Assembly: GCA_013817135.1 (NCBI GenBank) | Contig: JACDDF010000003.1 | Location: forward strand, 1-21,154 | Direction: 5' to 3' | Length of the DNA stretch: 21,154 nt | Origin: Nitrospirales bacterium | GTDB taxonomy: Bacteria > Nitrospirota > Nitrospiria > Nitrospirales > UBA8639 | Part shown: piece by piece, positions 8,272 through 15,964 of the stretch | How positions within the stretch are numbered: the stretch's first letter is position 1 | How the letters are laid out: each line of letters begins with the position of its first letter | Position numbers and translations under genes: made by a program | Notes under the pieces: generated by a model | Told to the model about the DNA's origin: nothing | What the model saw: the letters and a program-made list of their open reading frames with translations, nothing else | Databases searched by the model: none

Positions 8272-8892
8272 TCACGATCCCCTTCGAACGGAAGCGGAGG
8301 AGCGCTTGGATGGATTTTTTTTTGATATTGTTTGCTGGAAATTTGGCACCGGTTCTGAGTCTGTAACTGGGGTACAACACCCACAAATGCCATCATTTAA
8401 ATTACTCCCACATACCTGGCACAACCCGAGGCAATTTTCATTGCACAAGGATTGGAGAGGGCTAGCAAGAATGACTTGCTCTCGAATAGCTGGAAGAAGG
8501 TCGATTTCATTTCCTGAAATAGGGTAAACATCCTCTTCGGTCGCATCCTCATCGACGGGTTTATCGCTCCCCTTTACCCCTTTCCCTTTATCCCTGTGCG
8601 GCACAATCACATTCACCGCTTTCACAGCTTTTTTAAATTCAACCTCGCACGATAATGACAGGTCTTCCTCAAATTGATCCAGGCAACGAACGCACCCCCT
8701 GGCCATCCTTCCAATTATTTTCCCTTGAAAATATGCTGCCCGCTCGCCAGTCAGAAATAGTTCTCCATGACAACTTAAGTTCCCAATAGGGCTTCCCTCA
8801 TCACTGGAGAATAATAAGGCCGAGGGCTCAACCTCATGATGAATTTGAAGCCCTGCTGAGGGGACATCAAGTAGATTGATGATTATCGACAT
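8272..8892 (-). CDS. yceD: YceD/DUF177 family protein, probable large-subunit rRNA accumulation factor
   Basis: A 206-residue cysteine-rich protein of the YceD (DUF177) family, which travels with rpmF and is linked to 23S rRNA accumulation in bacteria and plants. Family features visible: the GRMARGCVRCLD block with Cys67 and Cys70, an acidic stretch (about 112-122), the DLLPAIREQVILASP segment, and a terminal cysteine cluster CNENCLGLCQVCG (Cys150, 154, 158, 161) suited to metal binding. Two oddities: a Lys/Gly/Asp-rich insertion at about 99-120, and a basic Ser/Lys/Arg-rich tail (NPSKRSSASVRRG) instead of the short hydrophobic ending common in the family. Extra cysteines occur at 170, 172 and 173. 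The start context is weak (GGGGTTGTGAT before ATG). Confidence 0.85.
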   Translation of the reverse strand: MSIIINLLDVPSAGLQIHHEVEPSALLFSSDEGSPIGNLSCHGELFLTGERAAYFQGKIIGRMARGCVRCLDQFEEDLSLSCEVEFKKAVKAVNVIVPHRDKGKGVKGSDKPVDEDATEEDVYPISGNEIDLLPAIREQVILASPLQSLCNENCLGLCQVCGSNLNDGICGCCTPVTDSEPVPNFQQTISKKNPSKRSSASVRRGS

Positions 8893-8946
8893 ATCACAAC
8901 CCCGCCATTCTACCCTACTGCCCCATATCGAAGAAAACTGATGACC

Positions 8947-9174
8947 TCAGTGTTCTTCTGCAAATGAAAGGATAGCAACATGCCTGGCACGCTTAATCGC
9001 TTGGGTTAATTTTCTTTGATGCCGCAAGCAATTTCCCGATGTCCGACGAGGAATAATGCGTCCGCGTTCCGTGAGGAAATTCCTCAATAGATTTGCATCC
9101 TTGTAATCCAATGGTGTTTTATCGAAGCAAAAGCGGCACACTCTTTTCCGCTGAAACAATCGTCCTTTTTCCAC
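8947..9174 (-). CDS. rpsR: 30S ribosomal protein S18
   Basis: Small-subunit protein of 75 residues that pairs with S6 on the ribosomal platform. Recognised from RKRVCRFC near the N terminus (Cys13 and Cys16, half of a possible zinc site), the [22 protein letters not shown] core and the [21 protein letters not shown]-terminal block. The start codon is GTG at 9174, well placed behind AGGAGAGG. The loop [11 protein letters not shown] differs a little from the more usual TGTCAKHQR pattern. It lies 23 bases after ssb, the standard rpsF-ssb-rpsR order. Confidence 0.97.
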   Translation of the reverse strand: MEKGRLFQRKRVCRFCFDKTPLDYKDANLLRNFLTERGRIIPRRTSGNCLRHQRKLTQAIKRARHVAILSFAEEH

Positions 9175-9197
9175 AGAAACCTCTCCTCGGCTAAAAA

Positions 9198-9614
9198 TTA
9201 GGGCATGGGGTCAGGATAATACTCTTCCGAATCATAGGTAGACTCCTCAGACACTCCTGACCCAGAGCTACCGGAGGAGGACTTTTTCGGCAAGAACGTT
9301 ACTGTTTGAGCAACCACTTCATGTTTGCTTCGCTTCTGCCCGTCGTCCGTTTCCCATCGACGTTGTTGTAGGCGACCATCAACGATGGCCCCGTCACCTT
9401 TATTGAGGTACTGCCCACAATGTTCGGCTTGTCGCCCAAACACGACAATATCAACATAACAGACCTCTTCTTTTGGCTCTTCGCCCTGACGGTATCGGCG
9501 ATTCACCGCTAATGGGAAATTTACCACAGGTGTGCCGCTGGGTGTATACCGAAGCTCAGGATCTCTGGTCAGATTTCCAATCAAAATGACTTTATTGAAA
9601 TTGATTCCCACCAT
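9198..9614 (-). CDS. ssb: Single-stranded DNA-binding protein
   Basis: Binds single-stranded DNA during replication and repair. The OB-fold occupies residues 1 to about 108: [25 protein letters not shown], then [29 protein letters not shown] and the [11 protein letters not shown] turn. It is followed by a Ser/Gly-rich linker and an acidic end, [14 protein letters not shown]. The tip ends in Pro-Met-Pro instead of the usual acidic-Ile-Pro-Phe that docks partner proteins, which is unusual. Four starts are possible (GTG 9632, ATG 9623, ATG 9614, GTG 9611); 9614 is preferred because GGAGAGG lies nine bases upstream. It overlaps the end of rpsF by 23 bases, so translation of the two is probably coupled. 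Confidence 0.94.
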   Translation of the reverse strand: MVGINFNKVILIGNLTRDPELRYTPSGTPVVNFPLAVNRRYRQGEEPKEEVCYVDIVVFGRQAEHCGQYLNKGDGAIVDGRLQQRRWETDDGQKRSKHEVVAQTVTFLPKKSSSGSSGSGVSEESTYDSEEYYPDPMP

Positions 9615-9957
9615 CTCCAGCATCCTCTCCACTTGCTTCAGCCTCAGCTTCAGCTACTGCAACCAAGTCACTTGGGTTCAGCTTTACGGTCATAAACTTC
9701 ATTACCTGATCTTCCATACGCTGAAAGCGCTCCAACTCAAATACGACGGTAGGAGGGCCTTCGAATTGAACCGTGATATAGGTCCCCTTCCGTTCGTGTT
9801 GAATATCATAGGCCAACTTTTTCTTCCCGCTATTATCGAAATTTAAAATATTGGCCCCAGCCTGACTTAGGACTTCCTTCATTTTTTCAATCACTCGTTC
9901 ATTTTCTGTTTCCGCTTGAACGGGACGAAGAATACACAGTGATTCATACAGTTTCAT
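9592..9957 (-). CDS. rpsF: 30S ribosomal protein S6
   Basis: Small-subunit protein of 121 residues, partner of S18. The first 93 residues show the S6 fold: MKLYESLCILRP, the KKKLAYDIQHERKGTYITVQFEG central strands, and ERFQRMEDQVMKFMTVKL. An acidic, Ala/Glu/Gly-rich tail follows ([19 protein letters not shown]), comparable to the variable acidic tails of other S6 proteins. The ATG at 9957 has GGAAAGG about seven bases upstream. It is the first gene of the rpsF-ssb-rpsR-yceD-rpmF-plsX-fab run, with a candidate promoter and structured leader before it. Confidence 0.97.
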   Translation of the reverse strand: MKLYESLCILRPVQAETENERVIEKMKEVLSQAGANILNFDNSGKKKLAYDIQHERKGTYITVQFEGPPTVVFELERFQRMEDQVMKFMTVKLNPSDLVAVAEAEAEASGEDAGDGGNQFQ

Positions 9958-9970
9958 ACATAACCTTTCC

Positions 9971-10003
9971 CTCTGACGGTATTTTTCTAGTTTTCAGGCA
10001 GAG
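9971..10003 (-). promoter_or_regulatory. Possible S6:S18 autoregulatory leader hairpin before rpsF
   Basis: In the rpsF leader the message can fold into a five-pair stem, CUCUG (10003-9999) with CAGAG (9975-9971), and the bases just before the 3' arm read ACCGU (9980-9976). A stem closed next to a CCG bulge is the hallmark of the known S6:S18 binding motif in rpsF leaders. The rpsF ribosome-binding site GGAAAGG begins immediately after the stem, so protein binding could block initiation. The inner helix is weak and the match was made by eye. Confidence 0.35.
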
Positions 10004-10032
10004 TAATCGTGTTGTATCACAAAAGGGGACAC

Positions 10033-10062
10033 AAGCTACCATAGGGTAAATTGGAGTGTCAA
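10033..10062 (-). promoter_or_regulatory. Candidate sigma-70 promoter for the rpsF-fab gene run
   Basis: A perfect -35 hexamer TTGACA (10062-10057) is followed after 18 bases by TAGCTT (10038-10033), which matches only three of six -10 bases. Transcription would start near 10026 and give a leader of about 70 bases before rpsF. The -35 is convincing; the -10 is weak. Confidence 0.4.
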
Positions 10063-10081
10063 ACTCCTATTCAGGAAAAGA

Positions 10082-10097
10082 ATCTGACCATTCAGAT
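10082..10097 (-). terminator. Weak hairpin, possible terminator of prs-rplY-pth
   Basis: After pth the minus-strand RNA has a perfect six-pair stem AUCUGA/UCAGAU with a four-base loop, followed by UUCUUUUCC. The stem is short and A/U-rich and the tail is only partly U, so termination would be weak. A second hairpin (ACCUG, GCAA loop, CAGGU) lies closer to pth at 10132-10145 and could mark the 3' end after processing. Confidence 0.3.
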
Positions 10098-10167
10098 ACT
10101 AAAAACCTGATATTATTTTTAAGTAAAGTAGACCTGTTGCCAGGTAAACTGACCAGTCCAGGAATAC

Positions 10168-10746
10168 TTACAGGCCCATCTCAGGAGATCGCACATGAAA
10201 TCGATTCATGGCAATGTCTGGTCCCTCACAAATTAGGCATTCCAACGAATCAATGGCCTTCGGAAGAATTGAAATAATTTCCTCCCACTCTTCTGATAGA
10301 AATGGTGAAAGTACAAAATTCGCAAGGTTGTCATTATTCTGAGGACGTCCTATTCCAACCTTGACCCTGGAGAATTCTTCCGTCCCCACGCACGACAAGA
10401 CCGACCGAAGACCATTATGTCCGCCAGCGCCCCCTCGGGTTTTGATCTTGATCGTTCCAAGAGACAGGTCCAGATCATCATGCACAACAATGAGATCCGG
10501 AGATACCGGAGACAAGTCCTGAAGAACAGTCCGAACTACAACTCCAGTTTGATTCATCCACGTCAGGGGAAGAAGCAGCAGAACCGGATGACCCTTAACG
10601 TCACCTTTTCCTAAAAACCCACGCACTTGTTTTCCCCAAGCAATATTCCAACGATCCGCCGCCTGCTCTAGAACCATCCAGCCCAAATTGTGTCGCGTGT
10701 GTTTGTACGGCTCTCCTGGATTTCCAAGTCCCACCACCACATGCAA
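10168..10746 (-). CDS. pth: Peptidyl-tRNA hydrolase
   Basis: Frees tRNA from peptidyl-tRNA that drops off the ribosome. The 192-residue protein carries all key residues of the bacterial Pth family: Asn9 in VVGLGNPG, catalytic His19 in TRHNLGW, Asn65 in TWMN, Asp90 in VVHDDLDL, and the GGAGGHNGLRS loop with Asn111. The start appears to be TTG at 10746, three bases after the rplY stop, because it gives the normal family N terminus (MHVVVGLGNP); GTG codons at 10740 and just after are alternatives. The nearest ribosome-binding-like sequence is a poor AAGAAG inside the end of rplY, so translation probably relies on coupling. rplY-pth is a common bacterial pair. Confidence 0.95.
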   Translation of the reverse strand: MHVVVGLGNPGEPYKHTRHNLGWMVLEQAADRWNIAWGKQVRGFLGKGDVKGHPVLLLLPLTWMNQTGVVVRTVLQDLSPVSPDLIVVHDDLDLSLGTIKIKTRGGAGGHNGLRSVLSCVGTEEFSRVKVGIGRPQNNDNLANFVLSPFLSEEWEEIISILPKAIDSLECLICEGPDIAMNRFHVRSPEMGL

Positions 10747-10749
10747 GGG

Positions 10750-11475
10750 TTACTTCTTGCCTTCTTTCGCTTTACTATCTGGTGCGGCCTTCGCTTTACT
10801 ATCTGGCGCCGCCACAGCCCCTGCAGGGGCGGCCCCCTCAACTGCGGCTTTTTCTGCAGTGGCAACAGGAGACACTCCCTCAGCCGCCTCGCGAGCCAGG
10901 AGGGACTCTAATTTGGCCTCAGACATCTTCGAGGCAACGTGCGCAACCATGAGATCCTCATCATCCAAAATCTTGACGCCTGTCGGGACTTCAACTTCCT
11001 TGATATGCACACCATCACCAATCCCGAATCCTGAGGCATCAATTTCAATATGGTCCGGAATCTGAGCCGGCAGACATTCAATATGTAATTCGCGCATAGG
11101 CTGGTGCAAAATACCGCCCTCTTTCACTCCAATAGGAACTTCTCCGATTATCATCACGGGAACATTGACTCGGATGGGCTTCGTCATTGAAACCTCAAAG
11201 AGATCCACATGCAAAATTGCCCCGGTGATCGGATCAATTTGGTGGTCTTGGAGAACTGCGATCCGTTCTTCTGACCCGGAAATCCGAACAGTCAGCAGCC
11301 CGGCATGGCCAGCCTGAGCAAGCACCATATTACGGGCAATCTTATGTTCCATGGCCACAAATTCAGACTTCCCCCCTCCATAAAGAACTCCGGGAATTTT
11401 CCCTTGTCGCCGCAATTGCCTCGCCACGCCTTTTCCAGCATGATCCCGTTTTTCTACCTCAAGTTCATATTTCAT
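10750..11475 (-). CDS. rplY: 50S ribosomal protein L25 (general stress protein Ctc type)
   Basis: Binds 5S rRNA in the large subunit. The 241-residue protein has two domains: an L25 RNA-binding domain (about 1-95, with RQLRRQGKIPGVLYGGG) and a TL5-type C-terminal domain (about 98-190, with LFEVSMTKPIRVNVPV and MRELHIECLPAQIPDHIEID), then an Ala/Lys-rich tail. The tail holds two exact copies of the eight-residue unit AAPDSKAK, encoded by a 24-base direct repeat. The ATG at 11475 is chosen because it gives the family start MKYELEVEKRD and has AGAGG eight bases upstream; a longer frame opens from a TTG at 11532 and would overlap prs. It lies between prs and pth. Confidence 0.94.
   Translation of the reverse strand: MKYELEVEKRDHAGKGVARQLRRQGKIPGVLYGGGKSEFVAMEHKIARNMVLAQAGHAGLLTVRISGSEERIAVLQDHQIDPITGAILHVDLFEVSMTKPIRVNVPVMIIGEVPIGVKEGGILHQPMRELHIECLPAQIPDHIEIDASGFGIGDGVHIKEVEVPTGVKILDDEDLMVAHVASKMSEAKLESLLAREAAEGVSPVATAEKAAVEGAAPAGAVAAPDSKAKAAPDSKAKEGKK
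10767..10814 (-). repeat. 24-base tandem repeat inside the 3' end of rplY
   Basis: Two adjacent 24-base units (10767-10790 and 10791-10814) match at nearly every position and encode two copies of AAPDSKAK in the lysine- and alanine-rich tail of L25. The repeat keeps the reading frame, so copy number could change without breaking the gene. The near identity of the DNA suggests a recent duplication. Confidence 0.8.
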
Positions 11476-11524
11476 CGTCTTGACCTCTTCTAAATGGGAG
11501 TGAATGAACAATTCCTTAGCTAAT

Positions 11525-12466
11525 TTATACAAACAAGGATGTCACCGATTCTTCACGATGAATCCTCAAAATCGCCTCACCCAACAAAGGAGCAACCGAG
11601 AGGGTCTTCAATTTTGGACATTGCTGATCCTTTCCATTCAAAGGAATGGTGTTCGTCACCATGACCTCCCGGAGACAAGACGATTGCAAGCGCTCCAGAG
11701 CTGGACCAGACAGGACTGCATGAGTACTCCCAGCCCAGGCCGACAGGGCTCCATTATCCATACAGGTTTGAGCCGTTTGGACAATGGTTCCGGCCGTATC
11801 AATCATGTCATCAAACAAGAAGGCATTCTTACCCTGGACATCGCCAATAATATTCATCACTTCAGCCTGATTTGGTGATTCCCGCCGCTTATCGATAATC
11901 GCGAGGGAGGAATTCAGTCGTTTGGCAAATGCTCTCGCCCGCTCGACCCCTCCCGCATCAGGGGAAACGATCACCAAATCAGAAACATTTTGCTTTTTAA
12001 TGTAGTCCAACAACACAGGCATGGCGTAAAGGTGATCAACCGGAATATTAAAGAATCCTTGAATAGGTCCGGCATGAAGGTCCATGGTCAGAATCCGATT
12101 TGCGCCGGCCGCCGTGATCAAATCCGCAATTAATTTGGCACTAATTGGCACTCGGGGTTGATCCTTTCGATCTTGTCTCCCATATCCGTAATAAGGAATG
12201 ACCGCCGTAATCCTGGAAGCCGATGATCGTTTGACCGCATCGATCAGAAGCAGTAACTCCATGATCGAGGTATTCACCGGGTGGCAGCAGGATTGAATGA
12301 GAAAGACATCGCCTCCCCGCACATTCTCATCAATTCTGACTCTAATCTCCCCATCACTAAAGGTCGTAACCGTCGCCTGACTCAAATCCTGCCCAATATA
12401 CTGGGCAATTTCTCTGGCCAACGCAAGATTGGAGTTACCCGTGAACAATTTTAAATCTCGGAGCAT
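11525..12466 (-). CDS. prs: Ribose-phosphate pyrophosphokinase (PRPP synthetase)
   Basis: Makes PRPP from ribose 5-phosphate and ATP for purine, pyrimidine, histidine, tryptophan and NAD synthesis. The 313 residues match the class I family: [10 protein letters not shown] near residue 36, the catalytic flexible loop with [11 protein letters not shown] near 91-101, [12 protein letters not shown] near 128, [20 protein letters not shown] near 165, and the PRPP-binding loop [10 protein letters not shown] near 218. Full length. The ATG gives the normal N terminus ([12 protein letters not shown]), although the ribosome-binding site is weak. It is the first gene behind a candidate promoter and is followed by rplY after about 50 bases. 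Confidence 0.97.
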   Translation of the reverse strand: MLRDLKLFTGNSNLALAREIAQYIGQDLSQATVTTFSDGEIRVRIDENVRGGDVFLIQSCCHPVNTSIMELLLLIDAVKRSSASRITAVIPYYGYGRQDRKDQPRVPISAKLIADLITAAGANRILTMDLHAGPIQGFFNIPVDHLYAMPVLLDYIKKQNVSDLVIVSPDAGGVERARAFAKRLNSSLAIIDKRRESPNQAEVMNIIGDVQGKNAFLFDDMIDTAGTIVQTAQTCMDNGALSAWAGSTHAVLSGPALERLQSSCLREVMVTNTIPLNGKDQQCPKLKTLSVAPLLGEAILRIHREESVTSLFV

Positions 12467-12538
12467 AGTGGTAGTCTCAACTTGCCTAGGTAAACCTGAA
12501 CCGTAGCAGATTTTCAGGAAAAAAGCAGAGCAAAGGTA

Positions 12539-12567
12539 ATTCTACAATCGGCGGCTTGTCAACTCAA
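12539..12567 (-). promoter_or_regulatory. Candidate sigma-70 promoter for prs-rplY-pth
   Basis: On the minus strand TTGAGT (12567-12562; four of six) is followed after 17 bases by TAGAAT (12544-12539; five of six). Start of transcription would be near 12532, about 65 bases before the prs ATG. An overlapping TTGACA also exists in the spacer, but it is only 12 bases from TAGAAT. The promoter sits in the 111-base gap between ispE and prs. Confidence 0.5.
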
Positions 12568-12577
12568 ATCACTGAAT

Positions 12578-13510
12578 TTACATTTTGGAAACCTGAGAAG
12601 AAGAGCCAACATGGATTGCGTCATGGGGTAAATCAGTCGAACCCATCGGGATATCAAAGATTCGCCAACTAGTATCACGGCGCAACCGGGTGGAAGCCTG
12701 CCGAGCTTCCTCTTGAGTGTGGAAAACACCAAATACGGTAGCTCCACTACCTGATAATAGTGCGGCTTGAGCCCCAAAGGAAAGCAAGGTATCTTTAATA
12801 AATCCCAAAATGGGATAAAACGGAAACAACGGCGCCTCAAAATCATTCTCCATTATCCCGATCACTTCCTCCCAAGAGAGGCTCAACTCACGATCGACCC
12901 TCTTTGTAAATTCACCTAAAGGACGGACAGCATCCCGTTGAGAGGCCAGCTGCTTATATGCCCATTTTGTCTGAATAGGAAAGCCAGGATTGACAAGAAC
13001 CACCCACCGTTCACCTTTGAGGGAACAGGCCGCCACCTCCTGGCCCCACCCCCGAACCACTGCACAAGGAGCTCTAAAAAAAAAGGGAATATCACTTCCG
13101 AGTGTTGCACCCGCCTCACACAAGTCAGATAAAGTCCAATTTAACCCCAGCAAGTGAGCAAGGCCATACAGAGTGGCGGCGGCATCACTACTCCCACCTC
13201 CCAGTCCAGCCGACAAGGGAATGACTTTGGTTAGCTCAATATCAACCCCTACACTCTTATCAGCCCGCTGAAGGACCAATTCAGCCGCCCTATAAACCAG
13301 ATTTCCCTTATCCAAGGGCAACGGGGCATCTCCACACGTCAAGGTAAGGCCCTCCCGATCAGGGTTAAGCCTGATTCGTAGAAGATCAAAGACATCGACC
13401 GTATGCATGAGAGACCACAAATTATGATACCCATTGGGCAATTGATCCAGTACCCGAATCAATAGATTCACTTTTGCCGGCGCCTGCACCACGATTTCAG
13501 AAACTGACAT
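12578..13510 (-). CDS. ispE: 4-diphosphocytidyl-2-C-methyl-D-erythritol kinase
   Basis: ATP-dependent kinase of the methylerythritol phosphate pathway to isoprenoid precursors. It is a GHMP kinase: the active-site Lys in APAKVNL (Lys13), the Gly-rich ATP loop PLSAGLGGGSSDAA (about residues 98-111), the catalytic Asp in LGSDIPFFF (about 140), and the LLSGSGATVFGVF C-terminal motif. Two starts are plausible. The ATG at 13510 (310 residues) gives the usual short N terminus and has GGGAG four bases upstream. The ATG at 13549 (323 residues) overlaps the pilC stop as ATGA, a classic coupling arrangement. I favour 13510 from the family N terminus but am unsure. It lies after pilC and before prs. Confidence 0.94.
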   Translation of the reverse strand: MSVSEIVVQAPAKVNLLIRVLDQLPNGYHNLWSLMHTVDVFDLLRIRLNPDREGLTLTCGDAPLPLDKGNLVYRAAELVLQRADKSVGVDIELTKVIPLSAGLGGGSSDAAATLYGLAHLLGLNWTLSDLCEAGATLGSDIPFFFRAPCAVVRGWGQEVAACSLKGERWVVLVNPGFPIQTKWAYKQLASQRDAVRPLGEFTKRVDRELSLSWEEVIGIMENDFEAPLFPFYPILGFIKDTLLSFGAQAALLSGSGATVFGVFHTQEEARQASTRLRRDTSWRIFDIPMGSTDLPHDAIHVGSSSQVSKM

Positions 13511-13545
13511 AGCACTCCCACTCTCACGACGAAATACCTTCAAAG

Positions 13546-14778
13546 TCATCCAATGACTGATCCGATAGAAAAAATGGGAAGATACATGGCCACAACGACA
13601 AGGGCAATCCCACAGCCCACGACTAAGATAATAAACGGCTCCAACACTGACGTTAAAGTGGCTACCGTTCGATCGACCTCTTGCTCAAAGAAATCCGCAA
13701 TTTTTTCCAGCATTACATCGATAGAACCGGTTGACTCTCCCACCTTAAGCATTTGGGGAACCATGGGCGGGAAAACCTGGCGAGCCCTCAAGGCCTCGGA
13801 AATGGGCATTCCATCTTGAACCGCTGTAGTGGCCAGCTTGATGCCCTGCTCAAATACTTTATTGCCAGTCACCGTTCCCGCCACACCCAAGGCCGCCAAC
13901 AACGGGACCCCACGACGGACTAAAAACCCTAATGTCCTGGAAAAGCGCACCGTTGCCGCTTTTTGGATCACGGATCCCAGAAGGGGAACTCGTAAGACCC
14001 ACCCATCAATGGCCTGTCGACTTTTCGGATTTTTCAGCACCCACCGTATACACAAAACTAAACTTCCCACGAAAATCGCCAACAGAAAAAAGTAATCTCG
14101 AACCCCCTCAGCCACGTCAATCACCACTTGCGTCAACCAGGGAAGTGATTCGCCCATATCTTGGAATAAACCAGAAAAAAGAGGGACTACCCAAATCAGC
14201 AAAAAGACCAGGACAATCATCGCGACAGTTATGAGCAAAGCCGGATAGGCTAATCCAGAAAAAATTTTCGCCCGCAACTGAGCCTGTTTACCAAGGTACA
14301 CTGCCAGTTGGGTCAAACTCTCATCCAAGCGACCTGTCGTCTCTCCTACTTCAACCATACTCCGATAAAATTCATGAAAGACGGTTGGGTGGCGCTTTAA
14401 AGCATGAGCCAATAAGGTTCCGCCCTCCACATCCACTCGAATATGTTTGACAACTTGTTGCAAGGTCGGGTTTTCAGCTTCGCTGGAGAGAATATCCAGG
14501 CATTCCAAAAGAGGCACGCCTGCACGAATCAAGGTTGCCAGTTGATGGGTAAAGACCACCAATTCTTTACTTCTCACGGCTCGCCAGCTCCCCTGGCGGT
14601 TCCAGCCGGTCACCAGGCACCTAAGATTGAATACCCTTTCAACTTTTTCCTGGAGACTGGTCACCAAGACGTCCTGCCTACGAAGAAGCTGTAAGGCCTC
14701 ACTGGAAGTGCTAGCCAACACTTCCCCATGGACTGCCTGTCCTTCAAAATTTTTCGCACGATATTCAAACGTAGGCAT
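13546..14778 (-). CDS. pilC: Type IV pilus / type II secretion inner-membrane platform protein (PilC/GspF family)
   Basis: Membrane platform protein of the type IV pilus machine, on which the PilB and PilT motors act. The 410 residues contain two GspF repeats, at about 73-195 and 276-398, each with the VGExTGxLDxxL-like motif (VEVGETTGRLDESL and LKVGESTGSIDVML). Three hydrophobic membrane segments are clear, near 178-201, 229-247 and 381-404. The N terminus MPTFEYRAKNFEGQAVHGEV is typical of the family. The start has only a weak AAGAGA upstream. The gene follows pilT by 49 bases and its stop overlaps a possible ispE start. No pilin or PilM-Q genes are next to it. Confidence 0.93.
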   Translation of the reverse strand: MPTFEYRAKNFEGQAVHGEVLASTSSEALQLLRRQDVLVTSLQEKVERVFNLRCLVTGWNRQGSWRAVRSKELVVFTHQLATLIRAGVPLLECLDILSSEAENPTLQQVVKHIRVDVEGGTLLAHALKRHPTVFHEFYRSMVEVGETTGRLDESLTQLAVYLGKQAQLRAKIFSGLAYPALLITVAMIVLVFLLIWVVPLFSGLFQDMGESLPWLTQVVIDVAEGVRDYFFLLAIFVGSLVLCIRWVLKNPKSRQAIDGWVLRVPLLGSVIQKAATVRFSRTLGFLVRRGVPLLAALGVAGTVTGNKVFEQGIKLATTAVQDGMPISEALRARQVFPPMVPQMLKVGESTGSIDVMLEKIADFFEQEVDRTVATLTSVLEPFIILVVGCGIALVVVAMYLPIFSIGSVIG

Positions 14779-14827
14779 CTGGAATCTCTTACTCGCGTTC
14801 TCTGTGAAAGTTCAGAAAGGTCATCAC

Positions 14828-15940
14828 TTACATCCGAGGACGCAACCTGGCCAACGACATCCCCCCAGACCGATCCCGACCGGTGCGTTCCAATAGCTTG
14901 GATAACTCATCAGGAAGTGTCGTGAGTCCCATAGCCAGCTCAGAGGATATCACTCCTTGGCCAGCTAAGTCGGCCAGGGCTTGATTCATTGTCTGCATGC
15001 CATATTGGGCTTGTCCCGTTTGCATCATGGAATACATTTGATGAATCTTATCTTCCCGAATCAGGTTCCGAATGGCCGGGGAGGGAATCAGAATTTCCAA
15101 AGCCAGGACTCGGCCCTTTCCTTCGGAGCGAGACAGAAGCCGCTGAGCCAGAATACCTTCCAGAACCATCGACAACTGAATGCGAATTTCTTGTTGTTGG
15201 TGGGGGGGAAACACCGAGACCAATCGCGTCAGCGTGTGAATAGCAGAATTCGTGTGCAAGGTGGCCACCGTCAGATGACCGGTTTCGGCCATTGTAAGAG
15301 CCGCCTGAATGGTCTCGAGATCTCGCAATTCTCCCAAAAACACCACATCAGGATCCTGCCGTAAGATGCCTTTCAGTGCGGATTGGAAATCACGGACATC
15401 GGATCCGACTTCCATTTGAGACACCAGGCTCTTTTTGTGTGAATGCAGAATCTCAATGGGGTCTTCCAACGAAATAATATGGGCACGCCGCTCCTCATTA
15501 ATATGATCCAGCATTGAGGCCAATGTCGTACTTTTTCCGCTTCCCGTCGGCCCGGTTACCAAAATCAGCCCTTGGGGCTTCCTCATCAGTTCTTCAACAA
15601 TAGGCGGAAGGCCTAATTCTACAAACGTCGGAATCTCCACGGACACTGCACGAATGGCCATGGCCAAGGATCCGCGCTGGGTATAGACATGGACCCGAAA
15701 CCGACCAATTGCTGGAACGCTGTACGCTCCATCCCACTCTCCGGTCTGCATAACCTGGTGATGCTGTGCTTCGGTCAACAGACTCGCTGTTAACCGAGAC
15801 ATGTCCTGGCCTGTCAATGCTGGAGACTCCATAGGACGTAAATGCCCGTCCACTCGAAGGCGAGGCACACTGCCGGAGACCAGGTGCAAATCGGAGCCAC
15901 CCTGCCGGCACAATTCACCTAGAAGTACAGTCAATTCCAT
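14828..15940 (-). CDS. pilT: Type IV pilus retraction ATPase
   Basis: Hexameric cytoplasmic ATPase that disassembles the pilus, powering twitching motility and DNA uptake. The 370-residue protein has an N-terminal PAS-like domain (1 to about 100) and a RecA-type motor with Walker A GPTGSGKST (130-138), the Asp box around LEDPIE (159-164), the Walker B region DPDVVFLGELRD (196-207) and the His box TLHTNSAIHT (228-237). The motif AIRNLIRE at 289-296, known to be needed for PilT retraction, separates it from PilB. AGGTGG five bases before ATG supports the start. The C-terminal tail after about 350 is Arg-rich (RDRSGGMSLARLRPRM). It sits between pilB (24 bases) and pilC. Confidence 0.95.
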   Translation of the reverse strand: MELTVLLGELCRQGGSDLHLVSGSVPRLRVDGHLRPMESPALTGQDMSRLTASLLTEAQHHQVMQTGEWDGAYSVPAIGRFRVHVYTQRGSLAMAIRAVSVEIPTFVELGLPPIVEELMRKPQGLILVTGPTGSGKSTTLASMLDHINEERRAHIISLEDPIEILHSHKKSLVSQMEVGSDVRDFQSALKGILRQDPDVVFLGELRDLETIQAALTMAETGHLTVATLHTNSAIHTLTRLVSVFPPHQQQEIRIQLSMVLEGILAQRLLSRSEGKGRVLALEILIPSPAIRNLIREDKIHQMYSMMQTGQAQYGMQTMNQALADLAGQGVISSELAMGLTTLPDELSKLLERTGRDRSGGMSLARLRPRM

Positions 15941-15964
15941 TGGGCCACCTGTTTACTGGGGTAC

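Noticed and set aside
8907..8912. TAGAAT on the minus strand just before the yceD gene, as an internal promoter
   Set aside because: No acceptable -35 at the right distance and the transcript would begin only a few bases before the start codon.
11476..11532. N-terminal extension of the L25 frame
   Set aside because: It would start with TTG inside the prs end, lacks a site, and is not part of the L25 family; the ATG at 11475 has AGAGG upstream.
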